NCBI GenBank assembly: GCA_016875155.1
Contig: VGSD01000095.1
Span: forward strand, 1 to 8,621
Source of the DNA: Deltaproteobacteria bacterium
GTDB taxonomy: Bacteria > Desulfobacterota > BSN033 > UBA1163
Direction: 5' to 3'
Length of the DNA stretch: 8,621 nucleotides
Position numbers and translations under genes: made by a program. The notes under the pieces are model-generated. The model was given only the letters and a program-made list of their open reading frames with translations, made no database searches and was not told the origin of the DNA. Numbering within the stretch: the first letter of the stretch is position 1; each line of letters begins with the position of its first letter. Of the stretch, positions 6,410 to 8,621 are shown one piece after another.

Positions 6410-6568
6410 GCTCGTATCGTTAAATTGACATTTACGTTTGCCGTTGTCGAAACTTGTATCGAGGCTTGTTTGTCGAAACTAGAGGCTCGATTTTTTTCGG
6501 GAACCGAGCTTCGTACTTCTAACTTCCCCGGCCCGCCCAATCAATAGGCCGGGGCGGGCGATACGAGC
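6410..6568. repeat. Long-range inverted repeat enclosing a GC-rich hairpin
   Basis: GCTCGTATCG (6410-6419) is the exact reverse complement of CGATACGAGC (6559-6568), 139 bases apart. Inside, TTGTCGAAACT occurs twice in direct orientation (6444-6454 and 6470-6480). A GC-rich segment can form either of two overlapping 8-bp stems: CCCCGGCC (6526-6533) with GGCCGGGG (6547-6554), or GCCCGCCC (6531-6538) with GGGCGGGC (6552-6559). It may be a decayed mobile element or a structured RNA; I cannot tell which. Confidence 0.5.
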
Positions 6569-6608
6569 ATCGTCACCCATAACCGATTGACCCTGACCGA
6601 AACGCCTA

Positions 6609-6645
6609 CCTGCGCGAAGCCGCTTTGGCGGAGGCAGGGGCTTCG
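6609..6645. repeat. Palindromic repeat of the CCTGCGCGAAGC...GCAGG type
   Basis: CGAAGCC (6615-6621) pairs with GGCTTCG (6639-6645). An alternative pairing joins CCTGC (6609-6613) with GCAGG (6634-6638) around a CCGC-TTT-GGCGG inner stem. This looks like a common dispersed extragenic palindrome. It lies in the gap upstream of nth. Confidence 0.5.
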
Positions 6646-6680
6646 TTACCTTACCCTTAACCTAAAAACTAATTTCCCTA

Positions 6681-6710
6681 TTGTCCCCGCAAAATGGAAT
6701 CAGTTAAAAT
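6681..6710 (+). promoter_or_regulatory. Candidate sigma70-type promoter of nth
   Basis: TTGTCC (6681-6686) is followed after 18 bases by TAAAAT (6705-6710), which matches the -10 consensus at five of six positions; the -35 matches four of six. A start near 6717 would give a leader of about 59 bases to the nth ATG. This is the best-looking promoter on the plus strand of the gap. Confidence 0.35.
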
Positions 6711-6775
6711 CCACACATTTGAAGGGTTCAACTCAAGTTCATCGTCCATCGTTCATTGTTTAAAAGGAGACCACC

Positions 6776-7423
6776 ATGGAAAAACAATCTGTTAAAAACA
6801 GGATTGTGAATATCATCAAAGCCCTTTCGAAAGATATTTCGGATTCAACCATCGCCCTCAAATTTTCAAGCCCCTTTGAACTTCTCATTGCCACTATCCT
6901 TTCTGCCCAATGCACCGACGTCAGGGTAAATGAGGTGACCAAAAACCTGTTTAAAAGGTATCGTTCCGCAAAAGAATATGCGGAGGTGGATATCAAAAGA
7001 TTAGAAGATGACATTCGACCAACCGGATTCTATCGAAATAAAGCAAAGTCAATCCAGAAATGTTGTAACAATTTAATGGAACGATTTGACGGAGGGGTTC
7101 CAAAAACCTTAGAAGAGTTGGTGACGCTACCAGGGGTTGGCCGGAAAACCGCCAACGTTGTCCTAGGAAATGCTTTCGGGATTCCGGGAATCGTTGTTGA
7201 CACCCATGTCCACAGAGTGAGTCAGAGGATCGGTTTGACGAAAAATGACGATCCCGTTAAGATTGAATTCGATCTGATGAAGATCGTGCCTCAGGGAGAA
7301 TGGACCCACTTCTCCAATCTCCTTGTCTGGCATGGCCGGAAAACCTGCGCAGCCAGAAAGCCTCTCTGTAACCAATGTAGTATTTTAAAATGGTGTGATT
7401 ATGGAGACAAAATAAAAACATAA
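6776..7423 (+). CDS. nth: Endonuclease III (DNA glycosylase/AP lyase)
   Basis: This 215-residue protein is a complete bifunctional base-excision-repair glycosylase; the E. coli enzyme has 211 residues. It removes oxidised pyrimidines from DNA and cleaves the abasic site by beta-elimination. LLIATILSAQCTDVRVN (residues 36-52) is the conserved N-terminal helical signature. The helix-hairpin-helix is LPGVGRKTANVVLG (118-131), with the catalytic Lys124 in it. The catalytic Asp142 is in VVDTHVHRVSQRIGL. The C-terminal 4Fe-4S cluster ligands are Cys191, Cys198, Cys201 and Cys207, with the exact C-X6-C-X2-C-X5-C spacing. ATG 6776 has AAGGAG (6764-6769) 6 bases upstream. The gene appears to stand alone after a long gap, with a repeat unit beginning right at its stop codon. 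Nothing is missing, and it should be active. Confidence 0.98.
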   Translation: MEKQSVKNRIVNIIKALSKDISDSTIALKFSSPFELLIATILSAQCTDVRVNEVTKNLFKRYRSAKEYAEVDIKRLEDDIRPTGFYRNKAKSIQKCCNNLMERFDGGVPKTLEELVTLPGVGRKTANVVLGNAFGIPGIVVDTHVHRVSQRIGLTKNDDPVKIEFDLMKIVPQGEWTHFSNLLVWHGRKTCAARKPLCNQCSILKWCDYGDKIKT

Positions 7424-7652
7424 ATCCGAAGCATGAAATCCGAATTAATGGACTCGTAAAAGGCCTATTGAGTCCAGGTTTCGTCATTCCGGCGAAAGCC
7501 GGAATCCAGTATTTTCAGTCGGTTAATAATTTCCTGGACTCTGGTCGTTGCGACTCGAAACCGAGTTTTCACCGGAGTGACGACTCTTCATCAGTTCATC
7601 AACATTTGGATTTTGTGATTGTTTGGGATTTTGATATTCGAATTTCGGATTT
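7422..7652. repeat. Composite repeat bounded by inverted AAATCCGAA arms
   Basis: AAATCCGAA occurs twice in direct orientation just after nth (7422-7430 and 7436-7444, period 14). Its exact reverse complement TTCGGATTT lies at 7644-7652, 9 bases before the next gene. These arms enclose a 7-bp inverted repeat TGGACTC/GAGTCCA (7449-7455 with 7470-7476) and a separate palindromic element (7481-7583). The whole intergenic space is therefore repeat material. The first arm overlaps the nth stop codon. Confidence 0.55.
7481..7583. repeat. Dispersed palindromic element (GTCATTCCGGCGAAAGCCGGAATC type)
   Basis: The left end TCGTCATTCCGGCGAAAG (7481-7498) and the reverse complement of the right end (7566-7583) match at 15 of 18 positions. 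The left end folds into an 8-bp stem ATTCCGGC/GCCGGAAT (7486-7493 with 7498-7505) capped by a GAAA tetraloop. This belongs to a common class of bacterial extragenic repeats whose translation gives the spurious peptide VIPAKAGIQ. The inner unit of the element at 4167-4240 has the same kind of GTCAT end. Confidence 0.7.
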
Positions 7653-7661
7653 AGTGATCCT

Positions 7662-8621
7662 ATGATTCTTCCAAAACACACTCAGGATAAATTGTTTTTG
7701 ATGGAAGAGGTGATCAATTTCCCCACCTCACTTCTGAATCACCGAAACTATCACTGGGAAAACCTCCCTATGGTTCCCTATTCCGATTTAACAGGAGCAG
7801 TCTCCTCCCTTGTCGAGAAGGGTCGAAAAGTGATGATTGTTACTGGCTTTTATATCCCTGCTGGAGAACCTCCGGCCACGGAGACCGATGGCCCTCCAGG
7901 CGCCCTTATCCTGGCCGAGGGACTGAAATACTTAGGCATGGACGTCTCCCTTCTCTCCGATGAATATACTCTTCCAACATTAAAGGCAGGTCTGAAGATT
8001 CTTAACCTTTCTGAAAAAGATATTCCCCTCATCTGTTTTCCGCTGGAGCACTCTGACATGGAGAATGCCAACCCACTCTCAAACCGATTCATTGAGGAAC
8101 TGTTTAATGGCCCATTAGGGGTGGACCTTTCTCATCTCATCTATATCGAACGGGTTGGGCCCAATCATACCCTTGAATCCTTTCTCGCTCAGAAACGAAA
8201 AGGGGCCCCGCCTATAAAAGAGTTTGAGTACGTCCTTCCCTTTTCCATAAGAAACCAGTGTTTCAACTCCCGCCTGGAGGATATTTCCAGGTTTACGGCA
8301 AAAACCCATCTCCTTCTCGAATACCAAAAGGAACAAAACCTCCCTGTTGAGACAATCGGAATCGGAGACCGGGGCAATGAGATCGGAGCAGGAAAAATTC
8401 CATGGGAGGTTTTCCAAGAAAACTCAATCACACATCGGGAGCCTGTCTTCTGCTGCCGGATGGAAACAGACTATTTCATCTCCTGTGGAGTCTCCAACTG
8501 GGGTGGATATGCATTGATGGCTGGGATTGCCCTAACTGTGGGGAAGGCAAGTCTGCTCGAAAAAATAACACCGGAACAGGAAAGAATGGTTCTGGACTAT
8601 CTTATCCACCATGGCCCTGCG
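7662..8621 (+). CDS. DUF4392 / D-glutamate cyclase-like protein (3' end beyond window)
   Basis: The visible 320 codons run open to the right edge. The protein resembles the DUF4392 family, whose characterised member is the C-terminal part of vertebrate D-glutamate cyclase, which converts D-glutamate to 5-oxo-D-proline. Family-like segments are VMIVTGFYIPAGEPPATETD (residues 57-76) with GPPGA following, IGIGDRGNEIG (232-242) and SCGVSNWGGYAL (274-285). There is no signal peptide or membrane segment. The vertebrate protein also has an N-terminal hydro-lyase-like domain; none is seen here, so this would be a stand-alone cyclase domain. ATG 7662 is the first possible start after an in-frame stop at 7632-7634. 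It lacks a clear Shine-Dalgarno and abuts a repeat arm. ATG 7701 (residue 14) is the alternative. It follows nth in the same direction, but the repeat-filled gap argues against a tight operon. The family call is good; substrate and reaction in this organism are inference. Confidence 0.88.
   Translation, partial: MILPKHTQDKLFLMEEVINFPTSLLNHRNYHWENLPMVPYSDLTGAVSSLVEKGRKVMIVTGFYIPAGEPPATETDGPPGALILAEGLKYLGMDVSLLSDEYTLPTLKAGLKILNLSEKDIPLICFPLEHSDMENANPLSNRFIEELFNGPLGVDLSHLIYIERVGPNHTLESFLAQKRKGAPPIKEFEYVLPFSIRNQCFNSRLEDISRFTAKTHLLLEYQKEQNLPVETIGIGDRGNEIGAGKIPWEVFQENSITHREPVFCCRMETDYFISCGVSNWGGYALMAGIALTVGKASLLEKITPEQERMVLDYLIHHGPA

Larger units (their letters stand above)
6197..6775. other. Divergent intergenic region with repeat debris (579 bp)
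   Basis: This gap lies between the minus-strand HTH gene and nth. About 6290-6350 is probably regulatory DNA of the HTH cluster and includes an inverted repeat CAGGTG/CACCTG (6319-6347). About 6390-6650 is patchy and repetitive, with several inverted and direct repeats. About 6681-6770 holds a candidate nth promoter and the nth ribosome binding site. I see no credible coding sequence; the open frames here lack ribosome binding sites and cross the repeats. Confidence 0.65.

Noticed and set aside
6231..6428. Open frame of 65 codons on the plus strand in the gap before nth.
   Set aside because: It has no ribosome binding site, overlaps the upstream region of the HTH cluster and runs into repeat sequence.
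6444..6480. Two direct copies of TTGTCGAAACT considered as a CRISPR remnant.
   Set aside because: There are only two copies of 11 bases with a 15-base gap; CRISPR repeats and spacers are longer and regular, and no cas gene is present.
7468..7665. Open frame of 65 codons containing VIPAKAGIQ.
   Set aside because: The peptide is the translation of a dispersed extragenic repeat, the start is TTG without a Shine-Dalgarno, and the frame overlaps the start of the DUF4392 gene.

Overview
The window reads like an ordinary chromosomal stretch of a Gram-negative environmental bacterium. Desulfobacterota (deltaproteobacterial) ancestry is my best guess. It rests on the mix of an HD-GYP signalling protein, a HEAT-repeat protein, a receiver-PAS regulator and a DUF4392 protein, and on the many short palindromic repeats in the intergenic gaps. 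The taxonomic call is inference only; no rRNA or other phylogenetic marker is present except nth.

Layout. (1) Positions 1-777, minus strand: the N-terminal part of a receiver-PAS signalling protein that runs off the left edge and starts at TTG behind a strong Shine-Dalgarno. (2) 778-1188: a repeat-rich divergent gap with two GC-rich palindromes, a long-range inverted repeat and a sigma70-like promoter. (3) 1189-2532, plus strand: an exported 447-residue protein with Cys/His spacing resembling NlpC/P60-type cysteine hydrolases, probably expressed from a leaderless transcript. (4) 6196 down to 2633, minus strand: a three-gene cluster, in transcription order a small excisionase/BldC-type helix-turn-helix protein, a HEAT-repeat protein and an HD-GYP protein. 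A nested palindromic element lies between the last two genes. (5) 6197-6775: a divergent gap with repeats and a candidate nth promoter. (6) 6776-7423, plus strand: a complete endonuclease III (nth). (7) 7424-7661: a composite repeat. (8) 7662-8621, plus strand: the first 320 codons of a DUF4392/D-glutamate-cyclase-like protein that runs off the right edge.

The most interesting unit is the HTH-HEAT-HD-GYP cluster. By eye, the HEAT and HD-GYP proteins share the same roughly 130-residue N-terminal module, so one duplicated input or docking domain seems to have been joined to two different outputs: a protein-binding solenoid and a cyclic-di-GMP phosphodiesterase-type domain. The HD-GYP domain keeps its metal-binding His/Asp residues but departs from the usual HHExxDGxGYP signature. 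The small DNA-binding protein upstream could be a transcriptional partner. None of the other genes is obviously linked to this cluster.

The intergenic regions are unusually rich in dispersed palindromes. One element places a spurious in-frame ATG upstream of the true start of the HD-GYP gene. Others generate false small open reading frames, which are listed under rejected items.
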